A stretch of 64,000 bases of DNA from Inonotus obliquus. Taxonomy: Eukaryota; Basidiomycota; Agaricomycetes; Hymenochaetales; Hymenochaetaceae. Below, piece by piece: positions 1 through 12,625 of this stretch. Location of the stretch: positions 2,604,001-2,668,000 of the forward strand of contig JAJHTX010000004.1 in the NCBI GenBank assembly GCA_032164295.1, given 5' to 3'. The notes under the pieces were generated by a model. It saw only the letters and a list, made by a program, of their open reading frames with translations, did not search any database and was not told the DNA's origin. The first letter of the stretch is position 1, and each line of letters starts with the position of its first letter. The position numbers and the translations under genes were made by a program.

Positions 1-16
1 AGTCACATCGACTACC

Positions 17-3000
17 ATGGTTCTTTCATCTTTTGGCGGTGTAGGCATGTCTAACAACGGTCAAAACTTCGCGAACATAATCGAGAACAACGTCGGTGTA
101 CCTCCAGGTCCTCTGGATTCCATCAATTTTGGTCAATTGAGGCATGCGGTTTTGACTGCTCCTAAACCAAAGGTATGTCGTTTCCTCAGTCTCATCTCTC
201 TTATGTTAATAAGAATATTGTTGGCGATTTACAGGAGCAGCTATACGATTTCAAGTACGAAGATGAAGATACGGTGATGAATGAAATAGACGAATTCTTC
301 TCGTATGTCGAGGCTCCGCAGATTGGAGAGAATCTGAAGGCTTGGGAGGGCTCATTCCTCGGAGGCAAGTATTTCGCTCTTATCAAATTCCAATGCAGCT
401 GACTAGGGGATAGATTGGATAAAGGCGTCGTACGGGAAACGATTGGCACATGTGAATGTGTTGCTGGAGAGTCTTGAGCATAAGGATGCAGTCATCCGGT
501 TTACGAATGCAAGGAGGTTATTCTATGTCATTCAAGGTACGTATAACTACACTAAACCCTAAAGACATCCTGAGACCAACGTCTGGTTAGGAACTTTCGC
601 GGAGACCACTTCACCTGAACATCAATTACACTGGATCATTGAGAATTGCAAGACTGTCCGTGCTGCGAATGGTATTAGCACCATTGCAGAGGCTATCAAG
701 ATTGCAAACTCGAAACATGACCTTCTCAGGTATTCTTCTATCGAACGTTTTGAAGACAGGCACACAGGTGTCTTATGTTGTTGAACTAGCTCGCTTAGCG
801 ACGCGGACGTCTTCCGGCTGAGCATATCCATACAAGACAAGCAAGATTGTATAGAGGAAGTAAACACAGAGCTATCGGTCTACTTTGGGATCATGTACTT
901 CTTGGTTGAGATCTTGAAAGACAGTGATGATTTCGCTGAGGAACTGAGTGAGTGCCAATGTTCCGTACTTTATCTTGCGTCCTTCTGATTTCGCGTAGTG
1001 AGCCTTGACCCACCACTGCCCGTCTACTTATTTAGCGTTGTCGCTGGACTACGTGATAAGAGTTTCAAGGGATACCCTGTAAAGAAGGTATGCCCTCACC
1101 TTACCGACTATCGTGTAGTATAGGTTGATTCAAGAATCGAATAGCTCTTGCTCCTCTTGTGGAAGACCATCCTCGCATGTTGTGGTGGCTCGCGCGATCT
1201 TCTACGAGTTAAGAAGATTGCCCGGGAGCTATCCGGCCTTCCCGAAGAGAAGGATGAACGTGAGTGTCAAGAGACTGCCTAATTTCAGATCAGACACTCA
1301 TTCTATATAATCATAAAGCGATTCCAATCAAATCTTCTCCTTTTGACTTGCAAACGTTTCGCCTAGAGACGTCTGTCAAGTACCCTACTTTCAACGCTCC
1401 CCCAGACCCACCAATTTCATCACGCTTTTCGGAACTTACCAGCTCGCGAATATCAAGTGACAGGAAGTCATCGATAGGCATCTCGCCGCTGAAGCTTGCG
1501 GAAGCATTTTCCCCCATACCTGTTAGACACCATTATCATCATGGAGATGATACAGACTTCCAGCAACAATCAAGCCAATCTCAGCAACAAAACCAAGCTT
1601 CGTTTCCATCGAGCAACCCATCGTACAATTCAAGTGCTCAGCCGCTCACACCAATGCCTACCCCTCCGCCTTCCCCGAAACCGAAGAAACAGCAATACCA
1701 GACTGACCAAACTAGACCTTTCTTATTCCCGTTCTCGAGAAGTCAGGTAAAGGGCTCGCGAGGGTCTCGATTCGTCCCGGATGCGATTGAAGAAGCCGAC
1801 CGGTTGTATAATAAGCACATGCATATCAGTGTGTCGCTTTATCAGATGTGGAGGACGAGGGAAGACTGTATGATTGAAGAGAGTGGGTTGCATCGCTTGT
1901 CGAAGGCAGATAGCGTCTTCGAGACGTTCGACTCTGTCCTGAGTCTCAACTCGCATGGTGTAGATGGTAGCTCCGCTACTACCAGCTCTACGTTCTCGAG
2001 CGTAGAGAAGAAGAGCACGAGCGGGTTTGAAGAAACTATGGAGGACCTTCCAGATATCGCTTCGTTGAGCTCGAAGATCGCAGAAACGGAAGCTGCTATC
2101 AAGCAAGCCGAGAAGAGTGCTGATGGTTCACGGGTTGATGTGAAGAAGTTGAAAAAACTGCGCCAAAGGAAGGAGGATTTCCAGAGGCTGAAACGCGCTG
2201 AACAGATATATGCGAGTTTGACTTTCATCTCTTACTATAGGATTGATACTAAACTTTGCATGATAGGCTTCCGTTCTTCCCAATTTGTCTGGTTGGGTGT
2301 TAGTCCTGCTCAAAATGCTGCTAGCAACCGTTTCAGTCAACAATCCGAACCAACCTCCACCTTCTGCTTCGTCGAACGCTTTCCCTCCTGGAGTCGGAAG
2401 TCGTGCGTGCTAACTTCAGCCCACATTTATATCTCGTGTTTATTTGTGCTTCACTTGTTGTAGCTGAACAACAACAACCGCCACCCCCTCCCTTAACTGC
2501 TGACGAGATTGACCTGATTCGTCATCGCGAGATCATGTCAAAGTCTGTTTCCGCCATTCTTCTCCTCACGTTGAGATGGTTCAAAGCGTCTCGTATGTTC
2601 TCCAGAGTCCCGACTTTATTGACGTCCAATTTGACTTTTTTGTCTCGAAGATGCTATGAAGTTCCATTACCTTGGGCAATTGCTACTAGAGTCGAACTGT
2701 TTGCTCCTCATTCTCAAGATGTTTACTCTTCAGGAGGTCTCGAATACAGTCGTATCGAAAGCTGACATTCCCGAGAATAAGCAAGTTGCTTCCCTTTCGT
2801 ATCATTTTCATAATATGCTCACCAGTATAATGCTTCTAGCTTCTTCCAGTACTGCATAAGGTATTCTAGGAACCCTCAGGCTCAAAGACCAGAGGACAGC
2901 ATGCTTGGGCAACCACGTCAAGCAACGACTCGAACAATCCAGAGAGGAGACAAAGGAGAAGAGGAAATCGAACTCATAACAGAGTTCTCCTGGCGGAATT

Positions 3001-4491
3001 TCTTCTCGAGTATTAACTTTGTGAGGATCATGCAGAAGCTGTCCAAACATAGGTCGCATAGGATTTGGTTACTTGTTCAGTACAAGAGCTCTGTACGCTG
3101 ATTACATTCCCTCTTTCGCTGACGTTTCGACTAATGTTTTCTGCAGGCGGTTTTGAAACGGATCACGAAAGTCTCGCATCCTATGTTGCAGCTTTACGTG
3201 CTGAAGTTGATCAAAAGCCAAGTACCGTACTGTGGCCGGAAATGGCGTCAATGTAAATTATCGAGTGTCTTCTTTTTTAGGATTGTTCTAATTAGCGGTT
3301 TTTATAGCGAACATGAAATGTATCACTACGATTTACTTAAACTGCCGTCCGGATTTGAGAGACGAGTGGTTGACCGGATCTGAGGTCGATGATGCTCAGG
3401 ATGCTTTGGTATAACATGATACACTTCTTTGCAGGAGAAAGCGCCCTAATGAGATTCATATCCGTCTAGGCGCAAGAGCAAGCATTACGGAAACTTGTCA
3501 AATTCTGTCAGTCGTAATCTATATCCTAGCTCCCCGTCTAATCAACGCCTTCCCTATTTCCGTAGATAACAACAAACGTTATGGCTCGGCAGCCGCGGCC
3601 TCAATGTCTCGAGACAACCATCGTCGATCTTCAAGTCTCTCAATGCCTCTAGGCGACTTACACGCAGGACCAGAACTCTCCGCAATGGCACGTCCAGTCG
3701 GCACACCAAACATGGTCGAAGCAGACGTATTCCCACCTCTCCGAGCTCAAGCTCCCGATCCATCCATCTTCCTACCTTATACAACAGAAGACATTGCATT
3801 TGAAGAAGAATATGAAGAATATTTATCAGATCTTGGTTTTGGTGATGATTTTGCATCTTTATCTTCTTCTCCTTCTGGGTTATCTAGCGGTATCGGTGGT
3901 GTCGGTGGTGGTGTTGGAGGTGTTGGGATGGGGAATGATGGATTGTTTGGAGGAACTTCGGCTTGGCATAGGTTACCACATATGGGACCTGAAATTGGAG
4001 ATGGGATTTCAGATAGTGAGAGTATTGCTTCGATTGGGGAGTTGGGAGATGAAGCCAAGTTTGATCCTGGACCGGATTCGGATAGGGAAGATGAGAATAG
4101 GAATAACTGGGAGGTAAGCCTTGTATCTCGCTCAGCTAGTCTCCCATCTTGTCTGGAGGCTTCATATATATATCACTAATATCATCTCTAGCACATGAGT
4201 CCCAAAACAATGGCAGCACTACCAAAATCGCCCGTCGGCCCTCACAGAAGGTCCAGTTCCGGATCAAGTCTACGACCTGTTATTCCGTTCGGTTTGGACG
4301 ACAATAGTGCTGTTGATCTTGAAGATGCTGAAGAGGAGGAAGCTGAAATGGGTCCTATGCCTCGAGAACAAGATGGTCCCTTCGCTCAGGGTGGAGGTGT
4401 AGACGAAGTGGAATATGCTTATGGGTAAGTTCCTTTCGTTCGTGTGATCAACTTCCGATATAATACTCACCCATATTTCCTCAGGTTATAA
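17..4491 (+). CDS. FAR11: STRIPAK complex subunit Far11/STRIP (N1221 and DUF3402 domains)
   Basis: Multi-exon gene. The joined exons read as Far11/STRIP1, a scaffold of the striatin-interacting phosphatase and kinase (STRIPAK) complex, which in fungi controls hyphal fusion, sexual development and pheromone arrest. The N-terminal N1221 part carries FFSYVEAPQIGENLKAWEG. The middle has the family segment EEADRLYNKHMHISVSLYQM (about 1785-1845), preceded by a Ser/Gln/Pro-rich disordered stretch. The C-terminal DUF3402 part has KFHYLGQLLLESNCLLLILK (about 2657) and, across an intron near 3250-3307, YCGRKWRQSNMK followed by a CRPDLRDEWL-type end. A Gly/Ser/Asp-rich tail follows (3600-4430). The last intron (4426-4484) restores Tyr-Gly-Leu-stop at 4489-4491. 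The start is uncertain: ATGs at 17 and 47 are in frame and the frame stays open to the window edge, so an upstream exon is possible. The next gene is convergent. Confidence 0.87.
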
Positions 4492-5021
4492 CCACGCACG
4501 CGTCATTAGCATTATTCCAAACCCTCGTCCATATTCGGTATTCAGTTCTCAAAAAGTGTCCAAAGCAACCGTACTTATGTACATACAAAGTCCATATTAA
4601 ATTAGTTAATTTAAGTGAATTGGGATAGGAAACGAGAAATCATAGTACTAGTGTCATCATCTAGTCATAAGTAATTGGTGAATAAAAAAAGAACTCTGAA
4701 GAGATGAGCGTGTGCAAGGATTATATGTCAGTTCACCTTACATATGAAGGTAATATTAATAGATAAGGATTGCGTGGCATCGACAGATGTAGTGCGGGAG
4801 GCTGGGTGGTACAATTGGAGGTTTTCGGGAAATATGAAAATATGGGACGATGGACATATATGTGACGGTGATGATAAGTCCTATATGCAATCGAGAGCAA
4901 GGGGATGCAAGCAGCAACAGAGCCAGGGCGAGATGAACACAAATCAAAGACACTCAAACACAAATAGAAAAAGATATCTCAAGAAGGAAAGAAACGGAAC
5001 CAGACACAGAAAAGTAAAAAC
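4492..5021. other. Convergent 3' intergenic region
   Basis: These 530 bases separate two genes that end towards each other. The stretch is AT-rich with short A runs near 4684, as expected for 3' UTRs and polyadenylation signals. I see no conserved coding pattern, tRNA or repeat in it. Confidence 0.6.
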
Positions 5022-8000
5022 CTATGGTTTCCAAGCAAGTTTAGACGAAGCAGATGACATACGTCTCCTCCCAGGTCGTATCTGTATCGAAGCGGTCGAA
5101 ACAGCACTCGTCGATAAATCATTTGATAAAGCTAACGAAGACAACGAAATCTCCGAAGCCTTCGTATCAGCACGTCTTATAAATTGGAATGGTGTAAGTG
5201 GTGAACTTCCAGGTGATCCTGGGGATTTATTGGTGCCATCTGGCGTTGAAATGGCGAAGGAAGGTATATTGCGACCACTTGAGTCAGGTGAACCGGATGA
5301 TTTGGTTACTGAAGAGTCATCCCCGGCGCTTCGGAGAGATGCAGCACTGATCCAGCGTTGTTCTTTTGATGCTGAACCCGGCCGTGGGGGCGTTTCTGGG
5401 AGCAAGAGGAAGAGGTCCCCAAAGTGGTCCTTGATGAATCTAACAATTGCACGTCAGAACTACTCACCTGGCAAAAGAAATAATGCAATTTACCTTGAAA
5501 GCTCTGCCCAGCCACCTCCGACTCTCACCATGACGGTCTGTGATCGCAATATGCGACAGAAGCACAATTTGGGCTCACTTCCACCAATCCAATACTTTCC
5601 GCTCTTATCCTTCCATGTATCCTTGACCGCCTCCACATTGATATTCACGGGCAAATTATTGATAACATCTCCCAGAGCAACGTCCAGCTTGTTCTTGGGG
5701 TTGGCCACATATTTTTGTCGCTGTTTCCATGGAGCCTTCTCAGGAGTTGAAGCCCTTTGGAAGGAGCCGAAGGATTGTCTTGGTGCTTTGGACCAAGTAC
5801 CTCGGGTACTCGCCATCGATGGTGTGGGACTTGCCGCCCGAGAAACATCAGAAAGCGCAGAAGACATCCGCCTTCGTGTCGGAGGAGGTTTGCTAGTCGA
5901 CGCTACAGAAGTATTGGAAGAAACACTCGACGTCCTTTGTCTTGAAGCGAAGGTCGAATTGAAAAGGGACGAACTAGGGCGCGTGACTACGGCAGGCGTC
6001 ATCGGCCGCATTGGGCCAGAAACAGAGCGAACGGTGGCGGCGGCACCTGGAACGGATACGCCAGGCCTTGACGATGACGACTGTCGAGACTGTTTACCTG
6101 CACCAGCAGACGAAGCAGACGTCGCCCTGCGTTGAGCAGGCATTGCGGGATCCAGAAGACCATCTCTCCCACCAATAGACAGATTATTGTATCTGCTTTT
6201 CTTGATATCTGATGCGGCGACGCTCGACGAGGCACTGCTATTTCTCCCAGAACTGTTGTAGTTACTGAGTGTGCTTGGAGCACGAGACGGTCGCCCGTTA
6301 ATTTTTTCCAGTGCCATTTCCGAAAGTTCCTCCCACGTTTGCTTTAAGCGACCATGCTCCGTAATGGCTCTCGGATCGTCCGCAACAGGAGCGAAGTGCT
6401 CATTCACATCACTGAAGATGTTTTTCGCATGTGCCATCCTCTGAGATAATCGATCTTGAGGCGACTCCAGAGCACTGGGTGTAGCTTGAGCAACCTCAGC
6501 ATCTTCAGGCAGCGGTTCATTAGGATAGCAGTCGATATAGTCCAAAAATGTGCTGAAGGTCGTGTCACAGGCGGCGACTGAAGTCTGCAGACGAGCCAAC
6601 TGCTGGACTCTGGTAAGAAGCTCCCTCGACGCTTCAACCTCTAGGCGCAAAGAGCGCAGTTCTGTATCTGCAATCGTGTTTTCGGCAGAAGCAGGCAATT
6701 TGCTGGTCTCCGCTTCGAGCAGTGCAAGGTCAGACGTCATAACTTCTGCAGTTTCCGATTGGGGTAGGCTAGCACTAGGCGAGCGATGTCGCGATGCACC
6801 GGACGGTCGGACCACGCTGTTAAGGCCAATAGACTTCAACCGCTTTCTTAGTGACCGGACAAGAGATAGTAGCTCCACTGTTTCTTTGTCGAACGATTGC
6901 CGAGAGGGACTACCAGGTCCGAATACATCTAATGAGTTTTGGTTAGTGACTTTGGCCCCTCCTCGAAGTAAATAGTGACTGGGACTGACCTTCTTCGATA
7001 GCAAATGGTCTACACTGCAAATCGCGTCTCGGTGTACTCTCATCCTGTATTCGGAAGCTGGCCTCCTGCTCAAGTTTCTCGCGCTCGCGCTTCTCGGCTT
7101 CTTCCTGTTCCTTTTGACGACGTACTTTTTCTCTGACTTCTGCCTCTTCCGCCTCTTTTTTCCCTCTTGCAATTTCGGCCAAATTTGTTAACTCTACTTG
7201 CTCTGCCTTGGCCACGTCTCCCTTAAGCGTATCCAGCCTGTCCAAGATACGCAATGACTGGACATTCAATTCGTCGAACGTTTGAAGTCGTGCCTTGAGT
7301 GTTGCATTGGCAATCGGATCCTCATGGACGCCAGGTACGTCTTCCATTCGCGAAATATCGTCACGCATACCTGCGATAAAACTACGCAGACGTTCCACCT
7401 CCATACTCTCGAGATTTTGAAGGCAATCCTTGAGGGATACAATTGCAACCAATCCGTCGTCGTTGTCTACATAGCCATCATCTAATTCATCCAGCTCTTT
7501 GGCATGCTGATCCAGCTGTTCGCCAAGTGTCCGTAATTCCTTCTGAGCAAGGACAACCCGTCTGCTCATATCGCGAGCGGCTCTATAAAATGCGCCGAAG
7601 GACCTTTTCTCTTTCAATGACTTGACTCCACTCGTCAATCGCATGGAATAAGCGTTCGTATCATTGCGTACGCTTCGATCGACAGCTGAAGGATTGAAAG
7701 ACAGTCGACTGAGGAGAGCGGCACGGGAACCACTCGATTGCGCTCTCCCGGAATGCCGTCGCGAAACAAGCGGGACTCGAGTGGGCATTGAGTCAATAAG
7801 GGTGGTCACATCGTTTTCAACCAAATCCACGTTTTGCGAAAGTGATTGCTCCCCCTCGTCAATGCCTTGATCCGCAATTGTGGATACCGGCGAAGGCGAA
7901 GATAGTTTAGAGTCTTGTTCCAAGCCTTTCAGCATGGAATCGAAATGCTCGTCGTACTGAATTTTCGAGTCCTCCATTCGATGTTCGAGGGTATGCACTT

Positions 8001-10267
8001 CCTCCCTAATGGCTTCCATCGCGTATCTTTGATCTCGAACATCGACGAGGAGCCTATGGGAGCTCTCCAAATCAAAGAGCGACCGCTCCATGAATAGTTC
8101 CCTGGTGCGCACGAAGTCGTATAATGACGAAGGAACTGTATTGCGGACATTGGCGAGTGGTTTATTTACACCTTCATCAAGTCGTTGCTTGATAGAAGCG
8201 ATTTGTTCGCTCATTACTTCAGGTGTAACCGATGCGGTTGGTAACTCAGTCGTCGGGCTCTCGGGAGTTGGAGGAGCGCTGTCAGCGCCAATCTGCTGCT
8301 TCCATTGATTCTTCAGCAGTGACTCGGTGAGCTCAGGAGTGGCAGCATCGATACCCTTTTCCGCTTCGTCCATCGCCGACCAGATGCGTCGCACCACGTT
8401 CAGCATATTAACATTTTCCGATACGTTCTTTCTGACATCTGTCATAGTCCGCACTAGCCTCTCTAGTTCCTCGATGGCCCCAACGAAGCGTTGCCTGTAG
8501 TCGCTTGTAATACCTGGCTTGTCCAGGCGCAAAGATGATAACCGCGCACGCTTAATAACTTTCGACGCCGACTCCTCAAATTGGCATGATTGCTCAGACA
8601 AACCAGGCAACGATGCAAGGAAGACAGAGTAACGCATGGGTTCGACGCAAGAGTTCTGAGTGAGATCAGGTGGTGCTCCCTTCCCATCATCCGTCTCAAA
8701 GCCGTTCAGTAAACGGTCCGTTGTGGCTTTAACCTCTTTTTGGAGATTAAGCATGTCGTTTCGTAGTCCACTGGTCTCCTCCAGAGCATCGCAGCCGGCC
8801 TTGTAGGAGCTGATGCTACTCTCCACGCTCGAAAGCAACGATCGAGCTCGATCGAGCTCTCCTGATAATACACTGACGATCTCGGTGGTGACAGGTCCTT
8901 GGTTGGGGAACAGGAAGTGCTTTGGACTAGGCACGACCGAAGCGAGAGACTGCTCCGAGCGTGACACCAATCGCTTTCGCAGTGCTTGTACACGGTTGTT
9001 GAATATCGCCTCGCTCTTCCGCGAGGGCAGCTCTGTCGATGCCTTACGGACATCATCCGACAAAATTTGCAGTGCTGTGAAGTCTTTCCGAGTTTCGACA
9101 TAAATTTCGTCAGCCCTTGGCGTTCATCAGCGAATACTGTACATTACCGCGAATAATATATTCGCTTACTTTTGCCATTGTAAATTTACCGTCATAAGGA
9201 ATTTGTTTATCAAATTCAAATCCTTTTCGCATCTTTCTTCGACCCGATCTTGTTCATCGAGCATTGCGTCTGGAACAGGTTTCCGTCCATCTTCTATAAG
9301 TTTGTCCAAAGCCTTTCCAGAGCTCAGGACTGGACCATGTCGCAGCGAAGAAACCCTGCTTGATAGCTGTACAATTTCTCTTGATAGAGCTTCGGTCATC
9401 TTGAATCGTGCCCCCCGAGAAAATGGATCATACGACTGAGTAGGTATGGATCCAGAAGCAACACCAGCACTACTGGTGTGACCTGGCATGCGATTGCTGT
9501 TGTAAATATCCGGCCTCCACCTGGCGCGGCCGTTGACAAATGAATGGATTTGTGAAACGAGGTCGTCCCGTGTTGAGTATGCTAATGCGCGCTGTTCCTC
9601 CCATGCTAAGCGTGTGCTAAACAAATCTAATTGTTCGGATCGATCACGAAGGAGGTGAAGTAGCTTGTCGAAAGAAAAAAGCGTAGTTAATGTAATTTCG
9701 ATGAGGTCCGTGTCCTCGGGCGATAGGTTTCTTTGTGTTGCAGCTGAGTGTTAATAACCATAAGTAATGGAACCCGCAAGGATTAGATTCTCAAGAAGCG
9801 CACCTTTCGTCAGTGTCTTGAGCTTCTTTAGATCTCCTGCATCCAATACCTCGGTTTCCTTCTCGATCTTGTCGTGCTCGATTACCCATTCCTCGAGCTG
9901 GGCACGTGTTGGCAACGTGGTAATCTGGTCATAGGTCTTTGGAAGCTCGTCAATGCCCACAAAGATGTCGATTGCAGGTAAGCTTTCTAAGAACTAGACA
10001 AAGGCAGTTAGCAACCTACTAGGTGGTGTTAGATGGCTATAATTATACCTGTATCTTCTGGTCTATCCATTCCTTGTGTCGGATGAATGCCTGCAATTCG
10101 ATCACCTCGTGGGATTCCAAGGCCTCTATTTCTTCCTCGTCCGTAGAACCGTCAGAAACACTATACTTGCGTGCCAGCTCTCTGAGTCGTTCCAGCTTGC
10201 TTGCTGTTTCCGAGAGATCTCCAGAGACCTCTACGGGAAGAGGTGGAGAATGAGCTTGGGAGGACAT
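5022..10267 (-). CDS. Large GAR (GAS2-related) domain cytoskeletal protein, Kar9/spectraplakin-like
   Basis: Long minus-strand gene of roughly 1,600 residues after splicing. It starts at ATG 10267 and stops at 5022. Most of it is charged and helical with spectrin- or Kar9-like coiled-coil character (9960-7170), followed by a Ser/Arg/Pro-rich basic linker (about 6300-5700). Near the C-terminus is a GAR domain with KYWIGGSEPKLCFCRIL and MVRVGGGWAELSR. An intron of about 54 bases (about 5436-5489) joins it to FIKDHFGDLFLLLPE, the usual end of this domain in fungi. GAR domains bind microtubules, and the basic Ser/Arg linker also suits microtubule binding. Fungal proteins with this layout are grouped with Kar9-type cortical linkers that connect microtubules to actin or myosin. 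The GAR call is firm. The Kar9 relationship is inferred from layout, and no calponin-homology domain is visible. The last exon is a Ser/Pro-rich tail. Confidence 0.75.
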
Positions 10268-10631
10268 GACAGCTTTGAGAGAGATGCGCTGTGAGAAGGT
10301 TAGATAAAGAGCGAAGATATATGCATTCCTAGAGCTTGGCTCGCGAAATTAAAGGGAGCCGTGCCCGGGTGTTGCAGGGGCTGAAATGAACCCGAGGCAG
10401 GTGTGGGGGAACAGGAGGATGAGGAATTGACGGAGTGCAGGGTTCGATTTCAACGCCGTTGCCGCACGGCTGACCGTGGAAATTTCGACAAAGTCTAATA
10501 TTCTAGCCTATAAATAATCTTCTCTTATAAACTTCTGCTGATACTTCATGCCGCCTTTCAATCTCACGAATCTCCTATCGATTCAAACTTCACAACAAAA
10601 GCGTATTTTATTACTAATAATTCAGTCAGTA
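10268..10631. promoter_or_regulatory. Promoter/5' region of the GAR-domain gene
   Basis: These 364 bases lie between the start of the GAR-domain gene and the 3' end of DPH1, both on the minus strand. They should hold the former's promoter and the latter's 3' UTR. The segment around 10493-10530 is AT-rich. No defined element is recognised. Confidence 0.45.
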
Positions 10632-12377
10632 TCAATCAAACGAACCCCTGCTTCTTGAAATGACCCAAGGACTCCCAGCTGCGTAGAAGTCCATAGGGTA
10701 TGTGTCAAGTTTATCCTCATCTTCATGCTCCGTCAGACTCTTCACTCTCCACCCCTTCAAATTCCCAACTGCTACAGCAGCTTCATACGGACTAAGTAGA
10801 GGTCTGTCAAACGCATATCCCCAATCTATCGATAGACGTGGACATGATGTCTGTATAAACGTCGAGATATGTGGATTGAAGAGTGCGAGTTTTGCTGGAG
10901 ACAGCTCGGAGAGCAGGATAGGGACGTAAGGTATGGGGCTGCGAGCCTGATGCAATTGTCTGGTAATTGCCTGACAGGATAACTTTAGACACCTAATTGT
11001 ACAACTTGTGGAGGAGGCATACCTGAAGCTGCTTGAAGCTACCTTGGCGCCCAAGAGTTCCAAGAATCACGCCCCACGGTTTCCCCTCCTCAAGAGACCG
11101 GGATGGCTGAACTTTGCTTCCCTCAACTTCCACCATAGGTGCATATTCGATACTCAATTGCGCCTTCTTAACAGCATCATTCCGGATTGCTTTCATCTCT
11201 TCGTGCTCGTAACGCTCTCGTGTAATTTTCTTGGAGTATGGGTCATAGCGGAAGGCGGGAATCGAAGGGTTGGCGATCATTATTGATTCGAGGTGGAATC
11301 GTCCATCTCCAAGGTATCTGTCGGAAGATCAGTCAATACAGTTAATCTAAGGCATAAGTTTGATCACAGACAGTAATGCGTCGACATTCTGCAGCTGGGG
11401 AGCGGTGCATCCCAAAAGCTCCCCAGGTGAAAGAGGTTTTGCTTGTGGAATGGTGGTTTCATAAGCACCCGTCCAGTAACTCTCCCTTCCAATGGAAGTA
11501 TCATTTACCACCTCGATGGTCAGGTCCTCCTTGAGTCTTTGTAGCGCGGCAGCAAACTGTATCGTTGACACCAATGCCAAACGGGTTGGAAGTTTGGGAT
11601 TTGATGAAGCATCGGTTGTCGCATTCAACGGCGACTCATCCTGCCTCGGACCCTCTATTCGGAGATGTCGACCATTGCCTAGGACTGTCCCCGCTGACAG
11701 TCGACTCCGAGAATCCTCGGATGACAGGAGCCGGTCCTCGAGAGTCAAGCGATCATCTGGGAAGTTCAATCGGACTGTTTCAACAAGGTGGCGAGAGTCA
11801 ATGGATATTTCAACGAAGACGTAAAGCGTCTTTATAGTAGTCGTATCAATTGGGACTTGACTTTCGGTGAGCAACATAGTATGGACAGCCAGTCTAGCAA
11901 CAATACCGACCTAGACAGCTGTGTCCATAGTGAATAAGCATATCACAACCCAGCGCGACTGCAGTATAATCATCTATACAGCATGCCCCGTATGTCACGT
12001 CTCCCATGATTACTGTAAGCGCAGGGGTAAATCTGAATCACTTGAAGCAAGAGCATGAGGATATCATAAGTGGAAGCGTACTGCTCTATGATGTCGGCGA
12101 TAGTACACGCAAACATTTGCAACCCTTCGGGCATCTGAAGAGCGACCATCTTCGCACTGTTCTTCCGTATATTATATATTGTCTTGTGTATTTCAAACGA
12201 ATAGTTGGATGGTAGATGCGAGATTGCTGTACTTAGCTCAGCATCCTCAAGGATATCGGGTGGTATTTGGTTTACAACTCCAACAGGGCCATTCCTGGAC
12301 GCAGACGCAGTGCTACGACCGACGAATCGCTTCCGCGGTTTTCTTGCGTCAGTAGACGGAACCTTTGCTGCAGGCAT
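10632..12377 (-). CDS. DPH1: Diphthamide biosynthesis protein 1 (3-amino-3-carboxypropyl transferase subunit)
   Basis: With Dph2, Dph1 forms the radical-SAM-type [4Fe-4S] enzyme that moves the 3-amino-3-carboxypropyl group of SAM onto a histidine of elongation factor 2, the first step of diphthamide synthesis in the cytosol. The N-terminal core reads [14 protein letters not shown] and [19 protein letters not shown]. The three iron-sulfur cysteines are visible: [14 protein letters not shown] (about 11955-12000), HYGHSC (about 11918-11940), and [20 protein letters not shown] near the C-terminus (about 10800-10860). GTLGRQGSF and [10 protein letters not shown] are further conserved blocks. Several short introns interrupt the frame. 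I chose ATG 12377 (MPAAKVPS) because the preceding in-frame residues are hydrophobic and not family-like. DPH1 is divergent from NPC1, with 248 bases between the starts. DPH6 of the same pathway is about 27 kb to the right. Confidence 0.92.
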
Positions 12378-12625
12378 GAGAGTTGTAAGAGGTAAGAGAG
12401 AGCATACAAGTACAGTGACTTGCAATCTTATCAAAAATTAAGATGACTACGTAATTTAGCCTCACCGTGACCAGTTGATTACATAACTCGTGTCATTGAC
12501 GTAATCGTGCTATTCGCGTTTCTCTTTCTCAAGTCTCTCTGCCAACATCTCTTATTCTCTACCCCACCACTCGTTCGCCGCTACACTGTTATTGCGCATA
12601 ACGCGCAGCGTATATATCGGCATAA
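12378..12625. promoter_or_regulatory. Divergent promoter between DPH1 and NPC1
   Basis: A 248-base gap separates two divergently transcribed start codons. It has pyrimidine-rich runs (about 12520-12560) typical of fungal transcription start regions. It matters for NPC1 because no ATG-initiated signal-peptide exon can be found in it. Confidence 0.5.

Noticed and set aside
4744..6135. 463-codon plus-strand open frame
   Set aside because: It is antisense to the GAR-domain gene, whose conserved motif and linker explain the open frame through Ser/Arg codon bias.
10435..10465. GGGTTCGATTTC resembling a tRNA T-loop
   Set aside because: The flanking bases do not pair into a T stem and no other tRNA arm is present.
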